Assembly (NCBI GenBank): GCA_036873135.1
Contig: JAPTYO010000049.1
Location: forward strand, 186,001-250,000
Reading direction: 5' to 3'
From: Clarkia xantiana subsp. parviflora
Lineage: Eukaryota > Streptophyta > Magnoliopsida > Myrtales > Onagraceae
DNA: 64,000 bases
This document shows, piece by piece, positions 36,541 to 49,998 of this stretch. Below the pieces are notes generated by a model. The model worked only from the letters and a program-made list of their open reading frames with translations. It was not told the origin of the DNA and did no database searches. The position numbers and the translations under genes were made by a program. The stretch's first letter is position 1; the number at the start of each line of letters is the position of its first letter.

Positions 36541-37085
36541 ATAATAATAAAGGAAAAGTATATAAAACATGCAACATGTTTGAAAAAAAATGGTTTTATG
36601 AACCAATATGTTTTAAAACGTACAACATATTTGAAAAAGATGGTTTTATGGACCAATTTTTTTAAAATGTACAACAAGCTTACAAAACATGGTAAAATAA
36701 CTATCGTCCACTTGTTGTCACTAGTCTCATTACGTGAACATGTGCGGATCACGCTTTTAAAAAATAATAATAATAATTATTATTATTATTATTATCTACA
36801 TCCACCCATTAATAAGCATTGCTATGTATAAATTAATTTCTTGTTTTAATTATTATTTTTTTTCTAAAAATGTGTTTCGCACGTGTCCACTTAATGAGAC
36901 TATTGATAACAATTGGACGGTATTTCATTTTAACATCTTTTCCAAGCTTGTTATACATTTTAATACATATTGGTCCATAAAACCATCTTTTTCAAACATA
37001 CTGTACATTTTAAAACATATTGGTCCATAAAACCATCTTTTTCAAACATGTTGCATGTTTTACATACTTTTCCCTAATAATAATC
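36541..37085. repeat. Large foldback (inverted repeat with arms of about 230 bp)
   Basis: The left arm (about 36541-36770) and right arm (about 36855-37085) are reverse complements: AAAACATGCAACATGTTTGA at 36565 pairs with TCAAACATGTTGCATGTTTT at 37042, and the arms share direct internal copies of GATGGTTTTATGGACCAAT. The spacer of about 85 bp contains an (ATT)n run. Transcription would give a long hairpin. No coding content. Confidence 0.85.
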
Positions 37086-37086
37086 A

Positions 37087-37620
37087 GGGTTAAAAACTAA
37101 ATTGCTACCTGAGTTTTGATCCAATTACGAATCGGTAGCCTAACTTTATTTAAAATTGGCTATTTGGAGTTTCCATTTTCGAGCACATTGCTACATCCGT
37201 TACAATTTCCGTCAAATTTGATGGAAAATGAACATTTTCCAGCCACGTGGAGTCTTTCGATGTGTACAAGAGATAGATTCGCTTATAAACTGATTTTTTG
37301 TTTTCTTTGTAACAAAATACATTTAATTTTACACTCAACTGAACCTTCCATCCTATTTGAATAGTAACTTACAATTGAGAATCCAATTGAATGTATTTTA
37401 CTACACAATCCTTTCATTTTCTTGGTAAATCTATTTTAGTTTTCCATATCAAAATACCTCACTTGACCAAGACTTCGTTTATGTCCAATTTAAAAAAAAA
37501 TAATAATTGAGATAGTAATTTGCTCTGAAATTAGACATTGTAGATAGTCAATTTAAACAAAAAAAAAAGTTCAAATAACTATTTAGAATTAGCTCAAAGT
37601 TGGAATAGTGATTTAGTCAT
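37087..37620. mobile_element. Probable small element with inverted ends
   Basis: The left end TAAAAACTAAATTGCTACCT and the reverse complement of the right end, TGACTAAATCACTATTCCAA, follow the same pattern with mismatches. Interior phrases (GTTACAATTTCCGTCAAATT) recall the MULE-like elements of this window. Confidence 0.4.
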
Positions 37621-37625
37621 TAACA

Positions 37626-37629
37626 CTAA

Positions 37630-37671
<42 letters not shown>
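37626..37671. repeat. (ATT)n microsatellite
   Basis: About fifteen ATT trinucleotides. Confidence 0.95.
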
Positions 37672-37672
<1 letters not shown>

Positions 37673-39948
37673 ATATAAATGTCGGTATCTAATTAAGGTG
37701 TATTTATGAGAGTCTAAGGTTTTATTTGACTTGCAATAATGGCTTATAAGGCGCATTGGAGTTATCGAAGCTAGTGGGTAAAACCAATGACTATTATGAC
37801 TAGCAATTAGCAAAGAGGAAGCCACCGAATTTGGAGCTTTCTTTCCCATTTTTTTTTTTAAATAAAAAAGATTTTATATTTGCTTCATAAGTACCATGGT
37901 TGTAATATTTTTTTTTATTGATCTGAAGGTGAATTTTAATTTTTTTTTAATATTACTAAATATTATGATACAAGTATAAATACAAAGTGTAATTAAAATA
38001 AAAAAATTAAAGGCTTTTAATACAAGTACGTTGCTCGTGAAGTGCGGTAGAAAAAACCCTAAAAATTTGCACACATATTTATACCACAGTCAATTTTGGG
38101 ATTTTATTGGACTTCCAATTCGAATTATGTATCATGATTTTATTTTTATTAGGGGAGGCCAAACTGCAACCTTAGTCTTATATTATGGGATCGTACATTA
38201 TTTTTCTTCTTATTATGAATCTTGTATTAGTATATATATCTAAACTAAGAAAGAATCTTGATTATATTATTATTATAACATCACGCGAGAGATTTTTTTA
38301 TTGTGCAAACGATAGAATATTTTAATGGTATGTATCATGCGCATAAGTGTACTAGAGACAAAAGAAGATGCAAATCAATTTCAATATGCAATGCAATGCA
38401 ATAGTTCGAAATTATAAGTTTAGTAAATGATTTTTTAAAGAAAAATATAGTATATGAGGAGTGGTCGAGAGAAAAAATTCAGATTAAGCCGTTCAATGTT
38501 TCATTTATTAGTTAGTTTTTTTTGGAAAACTATATAATATAGTATATCGGTTTAACGTTTTATCTCTCAATTGTAGGTTATGTATTCAAATCCGCTAAAA
38601 TCTTGTGAATTAAAAAAAATTTATGGTCAACACTTTATCTATTACAGAATGATCAGATGTAACCGAAGATTAGTCTAGGTGCGAAGTATGTTACTGTTGA
38701 TGTCCTCCAGATGGGTCTCCCTAGGACTAACCTGCGTGAAACTAAAAAAGATACTAGATATATCAGATTCAATTCTTAGGAGACATGAAAATGAAAAAAA
38801 ATATTCATAGTTGGCCAGTGTTTTAGTCATTATAAGGTTTAAAAAAAATTGAAATACTGATATTGTTGAAATTAAAGCTATTACAAGTTATAAAGTAAAA
38901 ATCAACCATTTTGGGGGAATTGGTTAACATCCAATGCCCGTACAGGTAGAGCAGCTTCTAACCTAACAACGTAAACGCAGGTAACATAGCAAGAACCGGA
39001 AACACAACCAGTAGTAACAAGGACCTCAAACAAGGGATAACAACTTGGTGAGGAGGAAACCATCTGATACAGCAACACACTCAAACCTTTGGAGAAGAAA
39101 TGAAACTCCCTCAAGGGCGGCTTAGTTAACAGAGGTCCTGAATGACAAACAAAACCAGACAAGACACATAGTAAAACCGAATCACAAACAACTCCAATAA
39201 TAACAAACAAAGATGACCGGAAAACTGATGTAGAGATTTCTAATTGGTAGGGGTGACGAAACCAGACTATCTAAGCGCCCCTGTCTATGGAACGAAACCA
39301 GACTATCTAAGCGCCCCTGTGTATGGAACATCCGCGAAGTATTAGCGCATATAAGTATGCTACATGAAAATTATCTTTAACAAATATGAAAAAGGCTTTA
39401 TTTTCTAAAACTTTCTTTAAAAGGGTTGAGAGCCCAAAGAAGAAGAGGCCCACAACACTCCGAAATTACCGTTCCATACTCCGAAAGGTCTCACCAACCC
39501 ATTCAAATGCCAAGGCTTTTCCACTCTCTCTCACACGCGTGCTCTCACTCATCCGTCAATTAATTTTAGGTTAATAGTTTTTTTTATACATATTTGTAGC
39601 ATATTGCTTTTAAGTATAACATTTTTTTCATGCTTTTTAGTACAATATATTTGAAAATATTTTCTTTTGCTGCATCAGTTAGAGAGCCGTTAATTTTTGT
39701 CATTAACTATCATACGATATTTGACGGTAAAAATTAACGGTTTAATAACGGATGCAATTAGCTGGTGCACCAAAAGATAACATGTCTTAAACGTATTGAA
39801 CTAAAATATAAAAAAGAAACATTTTATATAAAAACAACAACATAATCCAAACATATTGTACCAAAAATATTCATTAACCATTATTTTTATGTGAACTTTC
39901 AAAAACACATCAATATGATCAACTTCACGTGAAGAAAACACTTAAGGC
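37672..39948. other. AT-rich intergenic DNA, no gene seen
   Basis: No convincing coding frame. A 38-bp tandem duplication (ACGAAACCAGACTATCTAAG block) lies at about 39253-39330. Around 39590-39870 there are phrases shared with the dispersed repeat at 20880-21240. Confidence 0.4.
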
Positions 39949-40481
39949 TAGGGGTGATAATTCATGCTATCGTGCGTGCTAATGATCGTGTCGTGCTAAA
40001 ACTTACTGAACATTATACGCACGACAAGCTTATCGTGCCACATTTTACAAACACGAACACGACACAAATATTTATGTATGTGTTCATGTCGTGCTATCGT
40101 GTTGTGTAAGCATATACAGTTGTACATCTCTATACGAGATCTTTAAGCAAAAATCAAAATAATGAACTTCATATATATAAAAAAAAAAAACTATGAATTA
40201 ATATGTAAGTATTCATAAGTCAATAATATATAGTTTACAAACACTAAAAATTAAACCACTAATTGGAGTTTTTAAAATTAATAAATAATTTTTGTTCAAA
40301 AAATACTTAAAAATTAGTTTTAATATAACAACTTTATCGTGCGTGTCATGTTATGATACTCAAATACGAACACGACACCGAAGTTTTATCGTGTTCGTGC
40401 TATTGTGTTATCGTTCTGTCATGTGCAAGTACGAACACGATTTTTTTCGTACGTTTTCGTGTCGTGTCAATGTCAACCCTA
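39949..40481 (+). mobile_element. Degenerate hAT-like element rich in GTGTCGTG words (copy B)
   Basis: Starts TAGGGGTGATAATTCATGC at 39949 and ends TGTCGTGTCAATGTCAACCCTA at 40481 in word-rich sequence; hAT-like TAGGG...CCCTA termini. Close match to copy A at 31530-32060 over the whole interior. No matching 8-bp target duplication was found. Confidence 0.65.
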
Positions 40482-40730
40482 CTAAATGAGTACTAATTTA
40501 GTTTCTTCAAAAGTTGGGGAACCAATAGGATGAGCGTAAGGTACACGCGGCAGATTCGAGAGTGGGAAAACGCAGTGGGAAACATCGAGCCCTGACCTCC
40601 CCGCCAACAAACGCCCTCGTCCTCCCTAACCTTTGTCGTTGTCTGCACACAACACAACGTCTGTGTCTGTCTGCACACTATATACACTTCTTGATATAGA
40701 GAGAGAGTCAGAGATAGAAGGAGAGCAGCA

Positions 40731-42710
40731 ATGGCCATGGCCGCATTCTTGAACCATCCGTCGTCAGTCTCTTTCCCAAGACCCACCACCACCACCGCCT
40801 CCGCCTTCCTCCGCCCGGCCGCCACTCTCCAGCTCCGCATCTCATCCGCCGCCGCCGCCCGCTCTATCACCTCTTTCCCCTGCAAAACTCGTCGAACCCA
40901 CCTCGTCGCCCTGTCCAATGGCGGCGGAAACGACTACATTGACGGCGGAGACAATAACAACTCCGGGGGCGGCGGGGGAGGCGACGGCGGCGGCGAGGGA
41001 GGTGACGCCGGCGACAAGAACAGGAAAGAGGCGTTTTTTATTCTAGCGGAGGCGGGAAAGGCCCTGGAGAGCTTGCCGAAGGACCTGGCGGCGGCGGTGG
41101 AGGCCGGCCGGATCCCTGGATCGGTGATATCGAGGTTCTTGGAGCTGGAGAAGTCGGCGGCGATGAGGTGGCTGCTTCAGTTCGTAGGGTTTAGGGAGCG
41201 GCTTTTGGCGGATGACTTGTTCTTGGCCAAGCTTGGAATGGAGTGTGGTGTTGGGATTTTCACCAAGGTATTCAAATTTCAATCTTTTCATAAATAAAAA
41301 AATGTATGTTCATTTGATTGTTCATGATTGCTAAATTCAGTGTTTTGAAATACATTTGATTGATTTTGTGATGCATTTTGTTAGACTCTTGCGGAGTATG
41401 AGCGTCGAAGAGAGAATTTCTTCAAGGAGATCGAGATCGTTGTTGCTGATGTGGTATAGTTTCTTTGATCCAACTTATACAATTAGATTAGTAAAGCCAT
41501 GAATTGCTGAAATGTTGTTGAAAGTTTCGGAAATGCGAAACAAGGTAGATTGGTCATTCGTTTAGTGTCGTATATTAGCAAAAGAGATTTCAATAGTTTC
41601 CTTTCATACACACATAAGATTTAGTTAAAATTGCTAACTTTGTTTTTGAATTTTTGTTTTGATCCTGTTGTTATAGGTTATGGCGATTATTGCAGATTTC
41701 ATGCTTGTTTATCTGCCTGCTCCAACCGTTTCTCTACGTCCGGCCATAACAACGGGTGCGGGAGCACTTGCAACTTTCTTCCATAATTGTCCCGACAATG
41801 CATTCCAGGTTACTATTTCTATCCCATTTTGTTTACGCATTGATCAAATTTCGATTGTGTGTGGTGAAGTATTTGTTTCTAATTGTTAACTATCTCTAGG
41901 TTGCTCTCTCTGGAACATCATATACATTCCTGCAACGATTTGGTGCCATAGCTGTAAGTTTGGTTTTACCTCTTTGATAATAACATTTCTATTGGAAAAC
42001 ATAATGTAAGATAACTTACGTGTTTTTGACGGACGGATTTGCAGCGTAATGGTGCAAAGCTTTTGTTGTCGGCACATCTTCATCACTGGTAAACTATAAT
42101 TATCTGTTAGATCTTTTAGTATAGGCAAAATAGCATTTGTTTACATTTCAACATGATCTTTCACGATCTAGCTGACTCTACTGGCATAAAGTATGTAGAT
42201 AGAGAGTTGTTGATAGGGAATGCAATTTGTTTTTGTATTTAGGTTGGCACTACAATTACGAATGCCTTGATAAATGCAAAGAAGGCTGTAGCTGTTGATA
42301 AGTCTGATGTTGAGGACGTGGAGACTCTGCCAATATTATCAACTAGTGTTGCATACGGTGTTTATATGGCTGCATCAAGTAACCTCAGGTACACCTCTTT
42401 TGATCTTTGGAGATTTTGTCTCATACCATTACGAATGAATGTGTAATATGAAGTTGATTTTGTGCTAGGTATCAAATTGTGGCTGGTGTGATCGAACAAA
42501 GGGTTTTGGAGCCGATGCTACACAAGCACAAGCTTATGTTGAGCGCTCTCTGCTTTGCTGTTCGAACTGGCAATACATTCTTGGGCTCATTATTGTAAGA
42601 ACACTCAACTCTGTTATGAAACTTATGCACATTGTATCAGTTCATAGCTTCTCATATGATTTTTATTTGCCAGGTGGGTCGATTACGCTCGATTTGTCGG
42701 CGTTCAGTAA
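40731..42710 (+). CDS. RETICULATA-RELATED protein, chloroplastic (RER3/RER4 type, DUF3411), with one frameshift
   Basis: Eight exons: 40731-41267, 41385-41453, 41677-41808, 41900-41953, 42045-42088, 42243-42388, 42469-42594, 42674-42710 (TAA). The N-terminus is a Ser/Ala/Arg-rich transit-like region followed by a Gly/Asp-rich stretch (residues about 64-95). The DUF3411 core has AAVEAGRIPGSVISRFLELE, RERLLADDLFLAKLGMECGV, PAPTVSLRP, FHNCPDNAFQVALSGTSYTF, SSNLRYQIVAGVIEQR and SALCFAVRTGNTFLGSLLW. Relatives are plastid envelope membrane proteins that affect leaf mesophyll development. Exon 5 is 44 nt instead of 45: after RNGAKL one base is missing in a T run near 42061, so the frame shifts and stops at once in exon 6. 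Everything else is intact, so this is either a very young null allele or a sequencing error. Confidence 0.85.
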
Positions 42711-43087
42711 CCATCTTGAAACAAGCCTCCTCCAATTGATATTCAGTTCCAAGGAGCAATTTCAATTCATAACTTAGATCAAGCAAGCAATAAACATATG
42801 TATGTTAGGAGACACAATATTCATGACATTTGATTATTGAGATATAATCGAAATGTTTGTTGCGTTTAGGTTGATTCACATTGAACGAATGATTACCCTC
42901 AATTTTTACAACATTACCAAACCTTATGCTTCAAACATATCCGACTATTACAACAACCTCATATAATGCTAATCAAACACACAAACGATGTATAAATAAG
43001 GATACATTCTGATGAACTACATTACATTAGATCTCGCAATACAACCTAATAACTCGGATCACAAGAACATACACATCAGTGGCTGAG
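42711..43087. other. Convergent 3' ends of the RER and NADK1 genes
   Basis: The stop codons are 377 bases apart. AATAAA at 42789 is a good poly(A) signal for the plus-strand RER gene. No separate signal was identified for NADK1. Confidence 0.6.
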
Positions 43088-46000
43088 TCAGGATTCGCGG
43101 GGCCCATCAGATGACTGGGTTTTCCGTAGGTTCCAATGGAGACCGTCGTGGATGCTACGTAGGAAGTCACTGGTGGAATCGAGTTGGCATGCTGTTGGGA
43201 CGGGCCATGGAGCCATGCTACACACAAGGGCATCTCCTGCTGCCAATTGCTTCCTATCCTTACCATCAAAGGACGCCCAAGCAGGGCTTCTGCTGTTGAA
43301 CGGTATTTGGATCCTTAGAGTCACGTCTTGGGGCAGTATCAAGGGCCGAAATGAAAGGGAGTGGGGGCATATTGGAGTGAACAATATTCCAGGGACCTGC
43401 AAATAATCAATTAATGCATTATTCGTTGCTTAAATTTGGTCATACGTGTTTTACAGACCCGACTGGCATGAATGAGCTTTATGATTTTTGTTTACTTTTA
43501 TTGAGATATATATAAAGTATATTCTACTAAAGTTCAATTTATATGACGTGGCTTGTTAATACTAGCTCAGGTTTTAAATTTTACAATCCCATTTTAAAAT
43601 ATCTAGATCCTCCGATGGTAGTTCGGTTTCATCAGAAACTATATCTCAGCACAAAGCACTAGCAAGCTTAACTCAAAGCAGTCTACTCATGTTCTACAAG
43701 GAGATTTAGAGAAGATGCAATACAAACCTGAGGATGAACCATTGATCCTCCAGCGGCAAGTGAATATGCAGTGCTGCCAGAAGTTGTTGATAAGATCAAT
43801 CCATCTCCTTGCACACGAGTGACAAAGGAGTTGTCACAGTAGCACTCCAAATTTGTGAGAAACGACGATATTCCACGGTCAATTGTTACTTCGTTCAAAA
43901 CAAGTATTGGCTCTTCAGCTTCAAATTCACTTTTAGCTGAGTCCCTAATGACATGACACTGCAATCGGTGCCTCAGTGTGATGCTGAAGGGACCCTTGAG
44001 TACAGAATCCAGGTTTTCTTTGTACTGTTCGCTATCTGCTACGTGTTAAGGATCACACTGAGGAGAAAACAACTGTTTCTAGATTTCATTTATGTAAATA
44101 TAAAGGAAATACATTTAGGTTTATAGAAGGATACAGAAAGGCGTCATGAACCCTAACGACCCCAAGGAGAATGGGACAATTGGTGGAACTGGACCTCTGA
44201 ACTTGGTTGCTGCCTGCATGATGACAAATACATCGAGACTGTCACTTACGCCTTACGGTTGATAAAATGCAGTATATCTACTTTACATGATTAAATTCCC
44301 CAAAATCAGAACTAAGGATTTCTTTCTAAAAATCCGATCTTTAAAGTCGAGTGGGTGTGTGGAACCATTTTGATTCTCTGGGGGGAAGGATGAACAGACA
44401 TAAACAATTTATCAGCAAACAATCATGAGTGTGTTAATACATACCCAAAGAACAGTTCCATCTCCACCAAGTGTTACAACAAGGTCAATGTCAGTGTGTA
44501 GTCGGGAAATCTCACTATCTGAAAACATGAAATCACGTACCAAAAACAAGTAAGAATATAAAGAATATCAAAATAAAATGAGCAAATATATACCATATTT
44601 TGATCTCATGATATGATAATATACATATATGATGCTACACGATAAGCTGTTGACAAGTCTAGCTATTGCCTAGTTGTCACATATCCAAAAAGAAAACAGA
44701 AACAAGAACCTTAAATATTCTAATAGTGAAGTTTGCCAGTTTATCACAACAGCTGAGAACAAGAAAAACAGTGGTGCTGTATTGTAAAGAAACTTGGAAT
44801 CAGATAGATTGGAGCTGGACAATGCAAAACAATTGTCTTTTTTGGCGGAGGACAGGAAAGATTTTTTTTTGGCAAACGAGGACAGGAAAGATTAAAAAAA
44901 AAAAAAAAAAAAATTGAAGAAGCATGATTAAACATAAAAAAACAGAAGGTACTGACGTAGATTGTCAGTCGATCAAAAAAGTATAGACATGTATCATGTT
45001 TCATATTGTGATGGACAGATTTTTCTTACCATGTTGCCAGGTTTGCACAAAATTGAAGAAGCATGATTCCGATAGAAGTTCTTCTCTCACTCGTGGTTCC
45101 ACAAAGACAGTTAAGTTCTTTTCATCCTTCAACCATCTGCATTAAGAATGAGGATATCTCAACATTTAACAAACAGTAATTAATAGCTTTGGCGGAAGTA
45201 CATTAAGCAGCTAAACCATTTCTATAGTATACAATCATTAAAGTCTCATTTTGACAGAGAAAGTGCTCATCATGATGGGTGCCGGTTTAGCTAGTTATTT
45301 CCTCAAATAAGTCTGTAAAGATTTCCAAGATAACAAAGTACTGAAATTTTATTATTACATAACATATAAACGAAAAAATAAAAAGTTATTTAGCACCCAC
45401 CTCACCATTTCAGCACATAAGACTTGAACAGAATTCGAATTGGGTTTGGTGAAAATTAGCACGGTCTGTGGGTGAGTTTCCCACTTCAGCGAAATCTGCA
45501 ATGGCAGTGAGCATAAATTTACAGAACAAGGGGTTGGGGAAGGTATGCAGGAACTCTTTTCAACAATCTATTGGAATAAAATTTAATCCTTCCAGGTAAT
45601 CATTCAAAAGAGAGGAACTTTGAGGAATAGAAAATGTACCTGTTTACTGCTGCGGCATGCTGTAGATATATCACCCTTTTCAAATGACACAATATCATGT
45701 TTGTGCTGATCACTTCTCTCACCTTTGCACCGCCATGAAAGTTTAAAAGATGCCTACCTCAAGAAGAAAAAAGGGTGTTCCTTTAGGTACTTAAATCCAC
45801 AGATTTTCAGTGTTTAACGCTGCTAGAGTAGCGCTTTCGAGTTTAAAATACACGTGTCTGGCAAATGCTTCTACGTAGAGAGAATAGGAGTGCACATCAA
45901 ATCAACAATACTTTAGAGGTACAACCAGGGAAAATTTAAAAACATAAAAAAACTTAGAGGAAAGTCGGTAAAGAAGGCAAAAGAAAGACACCCTAAATCT

Positions 46001-48085
46001 TTATTTAACATTATAAAACGGATATGAAGTGGATAAACTATTTTAATTTCCATAATAGTTTCCAGCTCTTTATATGATATAGAGAGAAAAATTAGGCACA
46101 TCCAAGGAGTGTGATGAAGACACAGCAATTACTAGAAAATATTAATAAATAAAACCACCTTTCTCATCATTTTGCCCTGAATTTCCCCAGGTTGAGGATC
46201 AGCTTGTCCATCGGAAAGGACTTCATGTGAACAAATTCCATGCTTTCCGCAACATCTTTCAGATTTTCCATTTGTTAGAAGATGGTTTGCCAAGTATTCT
46301 ACATTCCCACTGTGAGAACCACCAGTCTGGCCTCCTGATGATTTTTCTGTAAGATGAAATTTCTCCATTACAGACAGTACACAACGTGTAGAAGATCATG
46401 AAATAAGTGCATGCTCCAACCAAGAAAGTCCCTATATATGTAACTCGTTTGAAATGTACTTGCCAAACATGGTTTTTTGCTATATTGATTCACAAATATT
46501 GAAAAACAGCCCAAATATTTTAGGTAAATGATAGCGACTAGCGTACAAGTTTTGAACAATGAGTTAATAACATAGAGAATTCTACTTTCCACAATTAATG
46601 CATCTTAAAAGTTTAGCAAGACCATGATCCCCTATGATGTTATCCAAGCAGGAGAATGGCCTAGTCGATACTATGTTCTAAAATCAGACCGCAGAGAGTT
46701 AAATGTTCTGTTAAATGAAACCTGTGACTTGAACCATAGTAGAACTATTAAACATTTCTCCAGAAGAAGTTCAAAAAGTCCTTAGCTATAGTAACAGAAG
46801 AGAGTTATAAATAGCATTGAGCACTAACAGTTTTTTTTAGATCAACAAATGAATAATGAAATGATGACTCCAAATGACAGAGACCCTAAACTGGATGCTG
46901 TGATATGTAAAAGTACTGCAGTCACACAATATCCTAAATCTAACCATCTGTACAGTTTTGAAATACCGTTTAGTTCTAACTGACGATTCCGTGCCCTCTC
47001 AAGTTCAAATCGACGCTTCCACTCTGCAGCCTCAGCTTGAGCTGAAGCCTTTCCTTCAGCAGCCCGTCTCAATGCTTTTGCAACAGCTGCAGATCAAATA
47101 CAATGATGAGATTAGACACTGAAAGTTTCTGGATCCAAATTCAGGTCGTCTCCATGGAATGCACTGCGAACATACTTCTTAGGGCCTCTGAAAATTCTAT
47201 TAGATGATCATCATTTCCTTGAGCAGGTGTTTGCTGAAGAATTTCATGAACTGCTTTCTCAGAATCCGAGAAAGTGACTGGATCAGTATAAGTATAACCA
47301 TTCTCTAGCTGTAAGGAGGATCCGCTAGCCTCTCCCTGTTCAAATATAGCCCATTAGACAAAAAAATATGACAAGAATAAGGTATGAACCTTCCATAGTG
47401 CAGCATTGTTTATCATCTAATTTAACCTTTTAGTTATATACATGCTAATGCATGTATTATAGACTGTAATCTAAACTCAAGAAAATGAAAAGAGGGAAAA
47501 CCCCATAAACGCTCAGAAAATCCGAGATCAATCGGTCCTAAGCTTGACACACACTGACTAATACCAAATTTTTCTTCTTAAGTTAAACCCGAATATCTCC
47601 GCTTAGTGTATGAAACTTGGTGCATAAGTTAAGGTGAAATACAACTTTCACTTCAAAAATTGAATCTTGGAAGTCTAATTTACACGAAGTGTCAATGCTA
47701 TCGCCTATCTATACACTATACTACCATTGAATCGATTCCTCCAAGCTCCAGGCTTACTGGAGATGAGACGAATCCATCCAATCCCTCGAAAGAATGTTTC
47801 AAAATTCCGAGTAAACAGCTTTTCTGGTAAATCAAGAACTCACAATTCCACATTCGAAGATAATTTCATTTCTGGAGACTCTACAAAGATAACCAACCAT
47901 AACTACATACCAACACGGCACTGACGAATTCAATCCAATTCCGTAATGTATCTAGAACCAAAATCGGAACTGAATAGCAACCGACTGATCAGGTGAAGAG
48001 CAGAATTCAATCAAGAAAGTACATACGGAAAGATGGAGAAGGAAGATGAGTTGATTACAGTGTGATTCAGCGGACTCGGAGACAT
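43088..48085 (-). CDS. NADK1: NAD kinase 1 (cytosolic-type NAD(H) kinase)
   Basis: Eleven exons in transcript order: 48085-48023, 47335-47176, 47086-46967, 46346-46159, 45753-45640, 45495-45401, 45136-45030, 44518-44445, 44213-44135, 44035-43728, 43396-43088 (TGA). Phases agree and give 538 residues, close to the known plant NADK1 length. The enzyme phosphorylates NAD+ with ATP to NADP+. The N-terminal part includes a likely coiled coil ([20 protein letters not shown]). The kinase domain carries GGDGT at 300-304, [22 protein letters not shown] near 380 and the glycine-rich [14 protein letters not shown]. No plastid transit peptide or calmodulin-binding N-terminal extension like NADK2 is present. 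The exon 1/2 junction (donor TAT/GTACTT) is the only uncertain one; the alternative donor four bases earlier would break the frame. Confidence 0.93.
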
Positions 48086-48170
48086 GGCTCAGTGTCTGGA
48101 GCGAAGAATTCTGGCAATTTGGGGAAGAGAGATGCAGCACCTCAAAACTGAATTGACTTGCGTGAGCTCA

Positions 48171-48177
48171 TTTTATA
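48171..48177 (-). promoter_or_regulatory. TATA box of NADK1
   Basis: TATAAAA on the minus strand about 86 bases before the ATG at 48085, a good distance for a 5' leader of 55-60 bases. Confidence 0.55.
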
Positions 48178-48397
48178 CGATTCAGAGAATTAGTTGGTGG
48201 GTGGGAGGAAGAAGACGAAGACGTTAAAGTGTGTGATGTCGTGAAGCTCCCAATGCATACACCCGGTTCATAGGATGGGGATTTATTTATTCCCCCAAAC
48301 TTTCTAAACATGGCAGTTTACTACCATTAATTTGCTTAGACTGCAGGTTGATCCTTCTATTAAATGTTATGGAGAGAAATGGGGGGTCCCATGTATT

Positions 48398-48645
48398 AGG
48401 GATGGCAACGGGGCGAGTTTTACTAGACCCGGACCAGCTCGCACCGTCTTATACATTTTACGAGGCGGGGCGCTTCACGACAAAAATAATTCATTTATTA
48501 CTAATCTTAAATGCTAAACTATTTACTATATTGAAATTCAACTAAAAAATTGAATAACAATTTACAATTTTAACTCCAAATTCAAAAAAATTACCAAACT
48601 AATTAGATATTTGTTATTTTAACTATTTTGTTACCCATATAGTTT

Positions 48646-48685
<40 letters not shown>

Positions 48686-48800
48686 CACATGTGGGGCGGG
48701 TATGGCTAGACCCGGACCCGTCCCATAACCCACGGTACGCGGGTCGATGGTGTAAAAAATTGGAGCGGGCCCCACGAGTGTTCCTAGGTGGGCCCCATCT
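48398..48800 (+). mobile_element. hAT-type GC-rich element related to 26772-27249, right end eroded
   Basis: Starts TAGGGATGGCAACGGGGCG at 48398, the same terminus as the complete copy at 26772. It shares the AT-rich middle with TA repeats (48652-48682) and the GGGGCGGGTATGG and GGTACGCGGGTCGATGG words. The CCACCCCTA terminus is missing. Confidence 0.65.
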
Positions 48801-49177
48801 AAAGGACATCCGCAGCATGTTTGCTCCAAACCTAGATTAATCCCCACTCATACTAACCGGGTCAACCGATAATAAGAAAAATGTTGATCGTGAATATTTT
48901 TACATTCAAATAGTTACTAGCAGAAATTAATCACATAACATCTAATTAAGAGATGACGTGCTAAACCACCACACTATATTATATTTGAGTACTCAATTAA
49001 GAATTTCATCATTCATCGTTACCAGGTGCAGCCAGAAAAAACAAGTTAGGTCCACGGATCCAACATATCTCCTACAGGCTGCCACGTGTCATGTGGGTCA
49101 CATGGCTTATACAACCGGTCTATATTGCGCCACGAGGATTTGACCATTCATTTTTTTTTTTCTCTATATATAATATA

Positions 49178-49235
<58 letters not shown>

Positions 49236-49998
49236 GAGAAATCCTGTGATCAAATATATTCACAAGTCGGTTACATAGGAGCATTTTTAACTATTGGAGA
49301 ACAAATATAAAGTATTCAACAAGTTTTGACATGATATACACGACAATTTCAACACGGTCGTGAATATATGAGGGAAAAAAACATGGTCGTGAAGAAGATA
49401 AGTCAACGGTAGTTGGCCTTTGACTTGACCATGATTGATGATTGTGTTCAACTTGAGACACCACCTTTGTGCCATTTCATTTGGTAATACTAGTAGTGGG
49501 CGGGTAGTTGCCAATAATCACGCGCGTGATTTTCATTTTTAACTATCAAAACTTAGTTGGCCAAAAAAATAAATAACAAAACTTATTTCAAGTCAGTCAA
49601 TACCTATATAATACATGATACATTTCTAAATTTTAATAGATAAATTATGTAAAATAAGTGAATCCATTTTTTAAAAAATGATACATAAAATTATTGTAGC
49701 ACGCTTTCATACATTTTACATAAAAAAATAATAGTCTTACGAGCTAGATGAATTTTTATGATATTACTAAAATGCCACTTTAGGTTAAAGGCCCAAGTCA
49801 CAGTCCAATTGCTAAATTAAATGGGCCGATTCGGTTGACAATTAATTGGGCTTTTGGCCCAATTTATTGGGCCCAGTGTAAAAGTACAGGCCCAAGTAGA
49901 ACCTGTACATAATAATTACACCGGTTGTATTGATTGTATCCAAGCAAACTGGTAAAATCAGCAAACAGAAAACAATCCCTAGCGAATTTTTCTTCACC
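48801..49998. other. Intergenic between NADK1 and the TRAUCO-like gene
   Basis: Holds a long (TA)n tract at about 49182-49232. The stretch 49785-49880 is rich in GGCCCAA/TTGGGCC motifs (site-II-like elements frequent in promoters of housekeeping plant genes), 120-200 bases before the next ATG. Otherwise nothing recognised. Confidence 0.5.

Noticed and set aside
36448..37030. Open frames of 68-127 codons
   Set aside because: They lie in the arms of the foldback; the similar peptides they encode simply reflect the repeated DNA.
40493..40918. Minus-strand open frame of 141 codons over the RER first exon
   Set aside because: It is antisense to the GC-rich transit-peptide region of a well-supported gene and resembles nothing known.
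43088..48085. Functional link between the TIR (NAD-consuming) gene and NAD kinase 1
   Set aside because: The genes are 36 kb apart, with several unrelated genes between, on opposite strands; plant genes are not organised in operons, so co-location is most likely chance.
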